From positions 245,570 to 309,569 of the forward strand of contig NW_005178474.1 of the NCBI RefSeq assembly GCF_000341285.1: a stretch of 64,000 nt of DNA. Direction: 5' to 3'. The notes under the pieces were generated by a model. It worked only from the letters and a program-made list of their open reading frames with translations. It had not been told where the DNA came from and made no database searches. Shown piece by piece: positions 36,300 to 46,373 of this stretch. A program made the position numbers and the translations under genes. The stretch comes from Galdieria sulphuraria (Eukaryota > Rhodophyta > Bangiophyceae > Galdieriales > Galdieriaceae). Numbering within the stretch: the stretch's first letter is position 1; each line of letters opens with the position of its first letter.

Positions 36300-36590
36300 C
36301 TATATCCTTTCTATAACTCCTCTATTCCAAGTTTCCCAAAAACTTCTTTCATTTTCTGCAAACAAACAAACAACATAAAGTTCCCCATTTCTATAAATGT
36401 GACAGGCTAACTCTATCCCAAATAAACTTAAATTTTTCTTGTCAATGACATTAATTAAATATCGAAGTCCTGGATAGAGTCTATTTCTAAACCTTTTGTC
36501 TCTGGAACAAAGTAAAATCAGCAAAGGAACCAAAGTGCTCCTTGGGCATGCATTGACTTGAGCATATTTGGCCAAGATAATGACACTCAA
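36300..36590 (-). pseudogene. coding fragment, possibly from the ATPase-family C-terminal domain
   Basis: A 96-codon open stretch without an ATG start. Its end (GIELACHIYRNGELYVVCLF) resembles in pattern the region around PDAYVVFHNGQTRYVVAFSF in the intact ATPase copy and PDILFKLHGR...LMIVGIACK in copy 1: a short strand, a turn with Asn-Gly, then a hydrophobic strand. The resemblance is weak and rests on one segment, so assignment to the family is tentative. Confidence 0.3.
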
Positions 36591-36732
36591 AGTTCAACAA
36601 ATAGCTGGTAAATGTGTTCATCATACCACACTGTGATCGAATATTCGAAGGATAAATTTCAGCAACGCATGTAGACAGGTCCCAGTCCGAGACAGAAGAA
36701 GAAGCGAAACAATATTATTCCTCTGATATTTA

Positions 36733-37122
36733 ATGCCTCACAAAGTTTATTTCCATCAAGAAACGACAAGGCACAAAACCTCTAAAGAGCTAGAGACAGA
36801 AATGGCATGGACACCAGGAATAACGTCCTTCTGTCTACATGAACTATCAACAAAAAATAGTAGGCAATCAAAAAGCATCGTTGCAAAACCCAATAAAACA
36901 CTAACTTTAATGCTACGAGAAATAGTCATAACAGTAAGTCGCACTGAATCAAAACAATACATCGTAGCATTGACTATAAAAGACTATTCTGCAATTTGTA
37001 GTGCAACTGCTATCATGTTTAAACGCTCAACGCTAGATTGCCCGCACATAATACGAAGAAATCCTGAAGAAGACTTGATCATCTCTTTTCCGTTTCAAAT
37101 GAATTCACAGATTAAAGCGTAA
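36733..37122 (+). CDS. hypothetical protein, 129 residues
   Basis: An ATG-initiated single-exon frame ending in TAA. The product is polar and basic at first (HKVYFHQETTRHKTSKELET), then a possible beta-rich stretch (LTLMLREIVITVSRTESKQY). No domain or neighbour gives a function. It is the longest ATG frame between 31 and 40 kb on this strand, which is modest evidence of coding. Confidence 0.3.
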   Translation: MPHKVYFHQETTRHKTSKELETEMAWTPGITSFCLHELSTKNSRQSKSIVAKPNKTLTLMLREIVITVSRTESKQYIVALTIKDYSAICSATAIMFKRSTLDCPHIIRRNPEEDLIISFPFQMNSQIKA

Positions 37123-38144
37123 TCTTCCAAAGCTATTCGATTGAAACGACTTGATTTCAAGAAAGAATCACACGCTGCCTTTTCTCGTCCGCTTGCTCAA
37201 AGATTCCTGTTTATTTGTTGAGACTGACAGTTGTCTATGATTCCGAAACCAAACTATTGACTTTTCTATTGTCAAAAAATACTATAAACAAGTATAAAGA
37301 CTTTTGCTATTTCCAAGACAATAGGACTTGTGATTCCAAAATTGTTTGAGCTGAAATAGAAAACATCAAATTTGTTTTTGTATTGCAGACAGATAAAAAA
37401 TATTTCAAAACATCGAATCCGAGGCTTCTTGTTCAAACAGGTGCAACTACTGTTCGACCTGATTTTTTTAGAAAATTTGCTTTGTTGAACTATGAAAAGC
37501 TACCAACAGCGTTAAGAACATAACAAATTACCCAGCCATGTGCTTTGATTATTGATTGAACAAAAAAATTGATTTACGCTTTCTCCTCCTGTTTTCATTT
37601 TTTTCCAGAGAAATGAAATAAAGTTGATCATTTGGTGTTATAGTTATAGAAAAGTATTTATGTACGCAATTTGTAAAAGTAACTTTCTAGTTCAACAGAG
37701 TTGTTGGATCACAACACAACTTGTACTCTTGTACACGAGTCAACTATTCTGATTGTTGCACCATAAAATACTTTATACCTGTTAGTTATATTCAGAGTAC
37801 TTGCACTACAAAGGTAGGTTGTTTCTCTAACAGCGATGATCTCTTACAAGTAGGACATAAAGCTAGTGGAATATTGGATCGAATAATATTGCTCTTTATT
37901 TGTTTCAACATATTACAGTCTATGTATAAGGACTAGAAGGATATCAAACAAGTTGTTGACAAGTGTTTCACTTTTCTAGTTCACGAAGAGGTTCAAAAAA
38001 GACTCAAAGTTCGTCAGCAAACAACCTGATTAGTCCAAATTCACCTTTTCTTGAAGCAAACTCAATAATAGGGAATTTTTCACGACTGTTCTTTTCACAA
38101 GAAGAAGAAACATTACCTTTTGGAATTCAGAAAGTGAAAGTACT

Positions 38145-38164
38145 NNNNNNNNNNNNNNNNNNNN
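38145..38164. other. assembly gap of 20 N
   Basis: Twenty undetermined bases. The gap lies at the 3' edge of the decayed ATPase remnant, so part of that remnant may be missing from the assembly. A single additional N is at 3421 inside the glycosyltransferase gene. Confidence 0.99.
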
Positions 38165-38212
38165 CTCGTCCTCTTGATTGTAATTGAAGAATGAAAATAC
38201 CATCTTCATTGC

Positions 38213-39185
38213 TTAAGATTGCTTCACAAAAGAAATTCCAAGCATTATGAGGAATATTAATCCTTGAAGCTCTAAATTGTCCTGATACTCCGAAATGGAA
38301 AGAAGACATACTTTTGGAAGAGAAATCCGTCTTTCTGATTGAGGGTTGTTGAAAGTTTCAAAAATATAACCTTCCACTTTTTTATTTTTACATAAGCTGA
38401 TTTCTCGCAACTTGGAATAGGAACAAAATCGAAGATGTAATACCAAAGCAAACAATACTTCGAACTGTAGTACGCCATGCGTCGCAGGAACATGAGTGAG
38501 AGTCAAGCTGGAAAATAAGTGACAAATAAAACGAATTATAGGAACTTCATGACAGGAACGTTCAAGATATTTCAAAACAATTTTTGAAGAAACCAACTTG
38601 CAAGTATAATAAAAACCAAAGTGGCTTGCAATATTCAGAGTAAATTCAGTATATTCGCTAAACTTCAAACGACCAAAGAATGTTTCTCTCTAATGAAGAG
38701 GATTCCTTAAGATACTAGCAAAAAGCAGCGTAGAGAACACAGCATATCCTTTAGGTCCCATTCTCTCCCACTCTCAAAGAAAGATTTTTAAGCATAGGAA
38801 TTGTTTTGTACCGTGTTCCTTAATTCTTCTTCTGATAGTCTCTCCATTGTGGTCCAAAAAACTGTCGACAAACTGGAAGTGTCTCATGTAATAAATAATG
38901 CCGTGCCTTTTCATAACAATACTTGTATTCGGTTGGTCTATACATTATGTAACTTGTAAGTTGCGTGTCTAATGCTTTCAATCAGAGATAAATTTGAAAG
39001 TAGTGAATGTCATCTCCTCCATAAAAATATCCAATCGAAACACTTAGACATAAATGACACAATAGTTCCTTGTTCAACAGTTTTTCCAGTTGATGACGAA
39101 GTTCCCATAATGTTAATACATGCGTCAAATGCAATATCTGATAGCCCACGCACATCTTTCCTTGAAGCCTCAATGACACGTCAAT
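38213..39185 (-). pseudogene. decayed ATPase-family remnant
   Basis: The minus strand at 38213-38668 is open for 151 codons with no ATG and aligns collinearly with the middle of the intact copy at 43032-45536. NIASHFGFYYTCKLVSSKIV parallels DLVATFGFYSE...KFKIGCCEFI, and VPATHGVLQFEVLFALVLHL parallels IPDTSTAKGVFFEFVFMKIF. Further 5' on the same strand, about 39080-39108, a short frame carries NIMGTSSSTGKTVEQ, which resembles a P-loop. The spacing between the two parts is about half that of the intact gene, and stops and frame changes lie between them. I read this as an old, deleted copy. The P-loop part is less certain than the first part. Confidence 0.5.
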
Positions 39186-40207
39186 CTCTATAGGACAAAT
39201 GGAGCTTGCTTGAAATGTTAAGACTAATATGATCTCTTGGATAATAAAAGATCAAGTGACAACAATCTCATTGGGTGGGATTTACTCGCATCTTGTATAT
39301 TTGGCAATATTTGACCAGGTCACCATAAAAACTTTTGAAATACCAAAACATCTTCGAATATTCTGTGCTGTCTGGAGGATCGTTTCCATATTTTGTAGGC
39401 AGGTCCATTAATACTATTATCATTATTATTATCAATCTTCCAAAATGTTGTTATGATTGAACTGATAGTAGCTCAAAGTCAGTTTTAAACTTTCCTTCCA
39501 TAGTATATACAGGTTTTGAAACTTTGGAAATGTGTTTCTTTCAGAAAGAGTTCATATGCTACAACAAAACGATTAAAAATGTTGGGTTGGTCCGAAATTA
39601 TTTTATTCGTTTTGCTAATAGATTCGAAAACTCGTCTAGTGCCTTGTTACTAGATCCTTCAGTATGGAGAAAATAATTTTTCTAAACTATAATATGGAGT
39701 AAGGTTAATATGGTGTGATTTTCTCAACTTTCCTATCTAGAAATACTCTACCATCTTCATAGGATGATGAGACCCTGAGAACAACAAGTTGAAATATAAA
39801 TTTGAAATTGTAGAGAACCCTTCAATACGCTCTTCTAGTCGGATAAAAAAGTAGAGTAATATTCTTTCTGGAGACAAGTAAAAGAAGACTAAAGACAAAC
39901 ATGAATAGATGTAGCAACAAGTTGCCAAGTTTTGAAATTGTGCAAAGTCCAAACTATTTCGTCGTTTTCAATGGAAATGAACGTCAAAATCAGAGCTCAG
40001 CTTTGTTGTTATAAGTTTCATTTATGCATTATACAGCACGTAACAATGGAATATGTCATCCAAATCGTGCAATTGTAGTAAGAGGAATAAATTTGCTCAA
40101 ATTTGATATAGTTTTTGACAGTGTCTTATAAAACAGCCCCTGATTTATGACGACTTTTGAAAGTGTCTATCCTTGGAAAAATTCTCAGATATTAAAACAA
40201 GATATTC
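38669..40207. other. spacer, no gene resolved
   Basis: Apart from the possible P-loop remnant near 39.1 kb, only short frames are present. A small ATT trinucleotide run occurs near 39410-39435. No RNA gene or mobile-element protein is visible. Confidence 0.5.
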
Positions 40208-42328
40208 CTAAATATTTTTGGAAAGAGATAAAACTATTTCTTGTAGGGTTGAAATGCCAATATTTCTCGAATGTGGATCATCCACAGACTTGAAAGCGTT
40301 CCTTAAATTCGATAAAATGTCTTTGCCAATAAAGTTTTCTACATCAGCTTCAGAAAGAATAACCAATTCACAGTTGTGAGGAATCAACAAATCTCCAACA
40401 CCATCGCCAAAAGAATAACAACGACTAGAATGATTCAAGTCCTCAGATACGTTGGTCGCTAACTGAGTACTCATAATAATCAACATACAATGCCATGTAG
40501 GATGACTAGTCAATGCTTGATCATGAACTGGTTTTAAAAACTTGTGAGCTTCTTCCAAAATTTCATTCCATCGAATACCATTACGACTCCATCTGCCTTT
40601 ACAAGCAATACCCACAATCATCAAATTCTTCTCATTCGTTCTTCCATGCAACTTGAATAATATATCTGGACTATGAAAAGTTGAATGAAATGGAATATAT
40701 ATCTTTTCAAATTCTAACATTTCTTCCACTATCCTTTCCCATTCATCATTGCTTCCAAATGTCATTCTCTCCATTCCTGATACAGCTCTGGTATAATGTA
40801 TAGATTTCATATAATAAGCAGCAGATTCGGAAGAAAATTGTAAATTCATCTCATTCCAAACACGAGACAATTGACCAAGAGTAGAAAACATTGAGCTGTT
40901 TGTAGGACGCCGAGAAAAATGTAAATAAAACAGTGTAGCAATAAGACCTTCCAAAATTCGACATTTCGACTCATAAAAGAATTCAACAGATTGAGACTTG
41001 AGAGTTTGTAAAAGTAACCATTCTAAACGATCATCCTTTAAGCCTTGGTCAATATATTCAATCAGTAACTTGGGAATCAACACTTCATAGCGTTCGTTGC
41101 GGTCTGGTTCTATAACCAATCGACGATAGAGACACATATCTGTAACTAGATCAAACAAAAACACATCAGAATTTGAGCTCATTTGCACAGTTTCATCAAA
41201 ATCAAATCGAATACGATACAAAGATAATAACGTAAGCATTCTTAACAAGCGCTTACGCTGCTCACTGAGACTTATCAGACGAGGTAAGAATGGCGCAACA
41301 CAATAATTTGTTACTAAAAAACCATTCATTATGATCAAGAAGGTTTCCTTAGATAATAAGAAATTGTTGTTGGATGACTTATACAGCAAAAGGTAACTGA
41401 TTGCTCGAACAAGTAAACCAGGAACACCACCAGTCAATTCCAACAACAATTCTGCAAGTTCACTAATTGAGAAGTCTTTGTGACAAAGAATTTCTGAAAC
41501 CTTTGGGCTCCCAGGGAATAAAAAGGAAGAACTTTTCTCCAAATGTTCCACGATACTATGTTTCTCAAGCGGCGAAAGAGGAATAAACACTAACTGAACC
41601 CTTGAGACTGAAGCTACGTAATTATATATATTTAAGCCTTCACTTTTCCCAACAACAATAAAAAACAAGTCGGGTTCTTTGCACAATTGACTAATGATAC
41701 CGAAAAAGTCATTGTAAGGTCGAACTCTTCCGTCATGGGTTCTCTTGAAATGAAATTCGTCGAGACTTTCGTCTAGGACACCAACTTCATCAAATGCTAT
41801 CAGAAGATATTGATCAGAAGGAATCCTTAGTATATCTCGTAAGAGTGGAACTAGGTTGGAGGGTTCCATATCCACCATTTCGAAGGCTTCTTACTTTCGA
41901 AAAATTTCCGCGCCAACTTGAGAGCAGGCAGCCTTTATTAACAAATAGTAGACTGCCCACTTCAGGTTTCGAAAAAACTCTATGGGGACTGTGGGCTCCA
42001 ACCGCCTTAAATCCGCATAAAGCAACGAAGCCCTTTTTAATTTCTCCAGGAAACCTCTTCGGTTGGCCTTCTCAGACTCATAAACGTAATCGAGACCTAT
42101 CAGTGCACTTTCACCCATATTATTCACCAGTTCCAAGTAACTTTGTACGAATTTCGTCTTTCCACTTCCGAAGAGGTGAGGACCAAAGGGTATGACTGGT
42201 TTGAAATGGCGATCAAGTTTACGGAGAGTGTATAGCTGAAATAACTGCAGTGTTACTACACGAACATCATTTTCTCGGTGTACTACAACCATGTCATATA
42301 CGGTTTCTGGTTCAAGCTCACTAGACAT
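40208..42328 (-). pseudogene. archaeal-type P-loop ATPase, copy 1, interrupted by an in-frame stop
   Basis: One reading frame runs from the ATG at 42328 to 40208 and is broken only by a TAA at 41891-41893; conceptual length is about 706 residues. The N-terminus has the Walker A motif PHLFGSGKTKFVQSYLELV. After the stop comes Walker B-like YLLIAFDEVGVLDESLDEF, then GGVPGLLVRAISYLL, typical of archaeal ATPase (ATPase_2) and STAND-like NTPases. Near the C-terminus SPDILFKLHG...LMIVGIACKGRW has the spacing of a PD-(D/E)XK core with the acidic residue replaced. It ends at LSEADVENFIGKDILSNLRN and has no SAM-like tail. A GTAAGA donor-like sequence overlaps the stop, but no acceptor restores the frame. 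It could be a pseudogene or a sequence error. Confidence 0.75.
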
Positions 42329-42479
42329 ATCGTAAGCTATGAAGTAAATTATGCAACAGAAAAATACAACAATGATCGATCAATCTTCTTTAAAAGTCCA
42401 ATGCTCAAACGTTTGATTGTGAAGCTTAGGACAAATCTTAAAAAGTTCATTGCTCAAAATTTCTAACGGTTGATAATTG

Positions 42480-42910
42480 AAGAAAGAGTGCTCCTTGAGC
42501 CTTTTATTTGTATGACAAGTTAACAGAGTTGCTCCGCGTTCAAATTGAAAAGTGACCATCTCGCACTTTCAAGTTGACCTTACAAAGCATCCGAATTGGA
42601 CTGATCACTGCACACAACATGAGAACAAATCAAAACTAATTGCAATCGAACTGAGATTTTCTTTGCAAAGCTAATTTCGGTCAAACTCAACTTTGTTGAA
42701 AGGCTTAAGCGTCGCTAGGGAGTTGACAGAACTTCCTTACAACGCTATCTTTCTCCCGTCGCAATATTACTATGGTATCAAGATAAATTCTATCTATACC
42801 AGTTATTATACCAATAGCTTTTTAAATCTCCTTTAGTGGAATATTTTCTTCAATAAAACTCACTAAACATAAAAGACTCCATATCTCCTGTGAAAGCATT
42901 TGCTCAAAAT
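42480..42910. repeat. duplicated noncoding block, left part
   Basis: This block resembles 57420-57880 in the same orientation. The clearest shared word is GTCGCTAGGGAGTTGA (16 bases) at 42711-42726 and 57704-57719. It is preceded by TCAAACTCAACT and followed by GTGGAATATTTTCTT in both. GCTCCTTGAGC marks the left edge in both. It forms the 3' flank of the intact ATPase gene. Confidence 0.75.
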
Positions 42911-43031
42911 CGAGTAAAGCAGGTTAACATCTCCAATGTTCGATAATAGAATAAAAGAAAATTTTGTATTTATGAGTTGCAAATACAACGAATGAAACAT
43001 ATTGAAAAAATGACAAAACTCTCAAATACAT

Positions 43032-45536
43032 TCATCGTTCGTTAGCGAGATATGACCTTATAGAAGATCTTATCTTCAACCTCAACGCAGGTTTATCTAT
43101 ACCCAAGTCCCGTAAAATTTCTTTGGTCACCGCTGGAAGCTCGTCCATATCAATATCTTCCACTTTCGGAAGACAATAAGCAACATCTTCTTCAGAAAGA
43201 CCACAATATTCTCTTAGGAAAGTATTCCAATCAAATGACGAAGACAAAGAACTCGATGCTGCAACCCTTTGTTCGCCTCGTGTATTTCCTTCTTCCACTT
43301 GCATAGCACTTTGAAAACCTTCCATTTGCATCCTATTCTCCTCATTGGTTCTCGGTCTTATATTTCGAGCTACTCTTAAAGTAACATTGAATGGCTTAGC
43401 TTCCAAAGGCGAAACATATTCATCGGACATCGACTCAAAGACAGTTTTACACCATACTGAAAAGTCTTTTCTGAACTCTTCTCGGCTTGCTTTCCCAATT
43501 TTCCTCAAAATATCGAAATTTTCTCTTCCCAAAAATCGTTCAAGGTTCCTTTGAGAAACAACTACCAATTGCAGACATGATCGACGACTTTCATTCAAAG
43601 TTGACCCTGCAGAATGTTCAGTAACCAAATAACTTGCATCCTCAACAATATTCTGTTCTTCACTAGAGAAAACTACAGATCGATCATATCTAGTACAAAC
43701 TACCACAAACTGAAAACAAAGTTGAACAGATGAAGGAGATCCGTCATTCAAAACGGAAATAACTTCTTGGAAAAATTGTTCTGCTTCCTTCTCAATATCT
43801 CTCTTCGAAAATTCAGTTTTGTGATAAAATGTAAATGAAAATGCAACAACATAACGTGTCTGTCCATTATGGAATACAACATATGCATCAGGACCACTCG
43901 AATCGCCATCTTTTGGAACAAAAATACCACAACGTTGTAAATATTTTCCATAATGGTCAGAAAATGAATCAGAGACATTTCTCAAGATGGGTATATCATT
44001 AGATTTTGTTGATTCCATAGAATAAGAAACATTGTCCTGTTCAATAAAAGAACCCTGGAAAATTCCTGGAATAGCAGAATGCACAATAGGCGAGGAATTA
44101 GAATGAAGAAAAGCTAATAAGCGAAAGCGAAAGATCTTCATAAATACAAATTCAAAGAAGACTCCCTTTGCTGTTGAAGTGTCGGGAATATAACTAAACG
44201 GAGATAAACGAAAAAGTTCAGTAGCCTCACGGAAAAAGCTATAGTTGCTATGAGCTCTCAATATAAATTCACAACAACCAATCTTGAATTTAGTGCCCAA
44301 ATCAATCCCGTCAGTTTCACAAATTTCAGAATAAAACCCAAAAGTTGCAACCAAGTCCATCAAATAAGTTCTCGTTCCACATAGAGTAATTGCAAATCCG
44401 ATTGGGAAAACTGTTCCGAGTTGATAATTCAAAAAGACAAATTCATATCGAAGAAGGGTTGAGGAATCTAGTATCTCTGGAATAATAAACGTTAACGAAT
44501 GTAGTAGTAAAGACCGGAAGACACCATCTAACAAAAGTTCCATATTGTCGTTGTTGATAGCAGGTTGCGATAAGTTTGCAACTTTCCGTACTAGGGCAAG
44601 TAAAGTATTCCTTAAAATCAACGGGATACCCCCTGTCTTCTTTTTCAACAATTCTAAAAATCGATGTCGTATACCATCTGAGGGTAATAACCAGTCCTTC
44701 AAGGACTTTCCATCATAAGTTGCCAGCTCAATATATTCGTTAATATCACGGAGGTTAAAGGGATTCAACCGCAACATACGAAGACTCACACTACTGGAGC
44801 GAGCATCAGACAAGGGGGCCGAGATTTCAGCAGTCCGACCTGCCAAATAGACAATTAACTTCCCTGTAATCAAAAAACCACGTAAAATACGGAAGAAATT
44901 CCGGAAAGGTACATATTTTGGGTCAGACTCGACGAACTCTTTCGCGCCAAGTTCACTATAGTATGTGGTGAGGTAACTCAGGTGACTAAGTTCGTCTATC
45001 ATCAAAAATAAATATCGTTTCTGAAATTGTTCGAGAAGAAAATTAATAGCTCCTACAGTATCGAATTTCTTTACCGTCCTCTGAGCCATCTGAAGAGCGT
45101 CCGTATCTTTACCATTTTGTCGATAAGCGTTCAAAATAATATTATACATCAAAGCCTTTCGAAAACTTGGAAAAGGAGCATCAGAAAAGCTCTCTCTTAG
45201 TTCTAAGATAACTGACAAAGTTTGTTCCGCAAAGTGTTTCCAAGGCACCTTCAACGCACTCGGTTGGGGGTTATCGTTTGAACTGTGTAGTTGTTGAAAA
45301 GCCTGTGCATTGGAACACTCACGCTCTGCAAAAATATTCAAATAGGCCAAAAAGTTTTGGCCTACAAATGTTTTGCCGGCTCCATAAATATGCGGCGCAA
45401 AACAGCAAGCCGGGCGATTGAACGAAGGCCCACCGTACGCCTTCTCCGAGAACTGAAAAAGAAACGTCTGTATAATTGTCCTGACGTCCTCTTCCCTGTC
45501 AATTTGTGGTTCTTTTAAGCGGTATATTGTTTGCAT
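43032..45536 (-). CDS. archaeal-type P-loop ATPase, copy 2, intact, with SAM-like C-terminus
   Basis: Single exon, 834 residues from the ATG at 45536; no intron, unlike most genes here. Walker A is CFAPHIYGAGKTFVGQNFL (near 47-65), Walker B is RYLFLMIDELSHLSYLTTYY (near 180), and a sensor-like helix follows GGIPLILRNTLLALV. A middle region FKIGCCEFILRAHSNYSFF precedes GPDAYVVFHNGQTRYVVAFS, which has the strand order of a PD-(D/E)XK-like fold but lacks the ExK residues. The last 65 residues (WNTFLREYCGLSEEDVAYC ... LGIDKPALRLKIRSSI) look like a SAM domain. Galdieria sulphuraria is reported to carry a greatly expanded family of archaeal-derived ATPases; this is presumably a member. Crinkler/RHS-type NTPase-nuclease proteins are the alternative. 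Confidence 0.85.
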   Translation of the reverse strand: MQTIYRLKEPQIDREEDVRTIIQTFLFQFSEKAYGGPSFNRPACCFAPHIYGAGKTFVGQNFLAYLNIFAERECSNAQAFQQLHSSNDNPQPSALKVPWKHFAEQTLSVILELRESFSDAPFPSFRKALMYNIILNAYRQNGKDTDALQMAQRTVKKFDTVGAINFLLEQFQKRYLFLMIDELSHLSYLTTYYSELGAKEFVESDPKYVPFRNFFRILRGFLITGKLIVYLAGRTAEISAPLSDARSSSVSLRMLRLNPFNLRDINEYIELATYDGKSLKDWLLPSDGIRHRFLELLKKKTGGIPLILRNTLLALVRKVANLSQPAINNDNMELLLDGVFRSLLLHSLTFIIPEILDSSTLLRYEFVFLNYQLGTVFPIGFAITLCGTRTYLMDLVATFGFYSEICETDGIDLGTKFKIGCCEFILRAHSNYSFFREATELFRLSPFSYIPDTSTAKGVFFEFVFMKIFRFRLLAFLHSNSSPIVHSAIPGIFQGSFIEQDNVSYSMESTKSNDIPILRNVSDSFSDHYGKYLQRCGIFVPKDGDSSGPDAYVVFHNGQTRYVVAFSFTFYHKTEFSKRDIEKEAEQFFQEVISVLNDGSPSSVQLCFQFVVVCTRYDRSVVFSSEEQNIVEDASYLVTEHSAGSTLNESRRSCLQLVVVSQRNLERFLGRENFDILRKIGKASREEFRKDFSVWCKTVFESMSDEYVSPLEAKPFNVTLRVARNIRPRTNEENRMQMEGFQSAMQVEEGNTRGEQRVAASSSLSSSFDWNTFLREYCGLSEEDVAYCLPKVEDIDMDELPAVTKEILRDLGIDKPALRLKIRSSIRSYLANER

Positions 45537-45799
45537 TATCCAAAGACTGATACAACTCGAAACTTTCAACAACGAATGACCTAAACACAAATTGTAAATT
45601 GGACAAATTGATAATGTTTTTCAAGAGTTTCCAGGGCGGCTATACAGTTACTTTGGATATCTTTAAGTTGGTTTATGACACTTTAGCCACTTCAAACCTA
45701 TCGAGGGATTAAAGTTGTAAAAATGAAATTTCGGAATTTAAACCTCTCTTTGAACATATTTCAAGCTTTGAATTGTTTCTATTGTAACAGTCCCACCTT

Positions 45800-46340
45800 T
45801 TCCTTTGAGACGTTGAGCTCCACTTGGCTTGTATTGTCTTTTTGGATTGTCCAATATTGAATACCTCTGTTACCTTTATATACTCCATTCAAGAAATATC
45901 GTTGTTTAAACTCTGGTATCCCATGGAAATTCGCTGTTTGCGTTTCGAGGAGATAACCAAGGCAATGGATTCCAAATAACTCAAGGTCGTGAACCTTTCA
46001 TCTCTCTCGTAAATCAGCAGGTTTTTATTGAATGTCGTTTTAGAATATTTTTCGTGCATATCTGCAGTCAGAATCTTGGTCCTTTAGGCTCTTGTCGATA
46101 TCAGCCCTTGGGTTCACATTTTTAAGATAGTTTGTAAGAACCTTAACTAGATTCTTAGTCGAATCCTATTCCTTTTATTTTTGGGCACTTTAGTTGTGTC
46201 CGTTTTCATTTAGGAAGATACTCTTTTTAAAGAGACGAATTATAGGTTTGTGATCAGATTTGGAACATAAAAGACATTTCTCAGAATAGCATGCAAAAGA
46301 AATCCAGGGACTATTTCTACCCATCTGTCATAGTGTGTCC
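45800..46340. repeat. duplicated noncoding block, right part (SAM synthetase upstream region)
   Basis: This block resembles 58130-58640. The best-kept segments are ACATTTCTCAGAATAGCAT near 46274-46292 versus GCATTTCTCAGGATAGCAT near 58601-58619, and CTTGGGTTCACATTTTTAAG versus TTTGGGTTGATATTTATAAG about 180 bases earlier. It lies between the start of ATPase copy 2 and the start of the SAM synthetase gene and so includes that gene's promoter. Confidence 0.65.
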
Positions 46341-46373
46341 TCATAGAATGGCACCTTTAAAAGGGTCAGATTC

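Noticed and set aside
41794-42195. Plus-strand open frame of 133 codons
   Set aside because: It lies antisense to the Walker A region of ATPase copy 1, whose minus frame is clearly homologous to the other copies.
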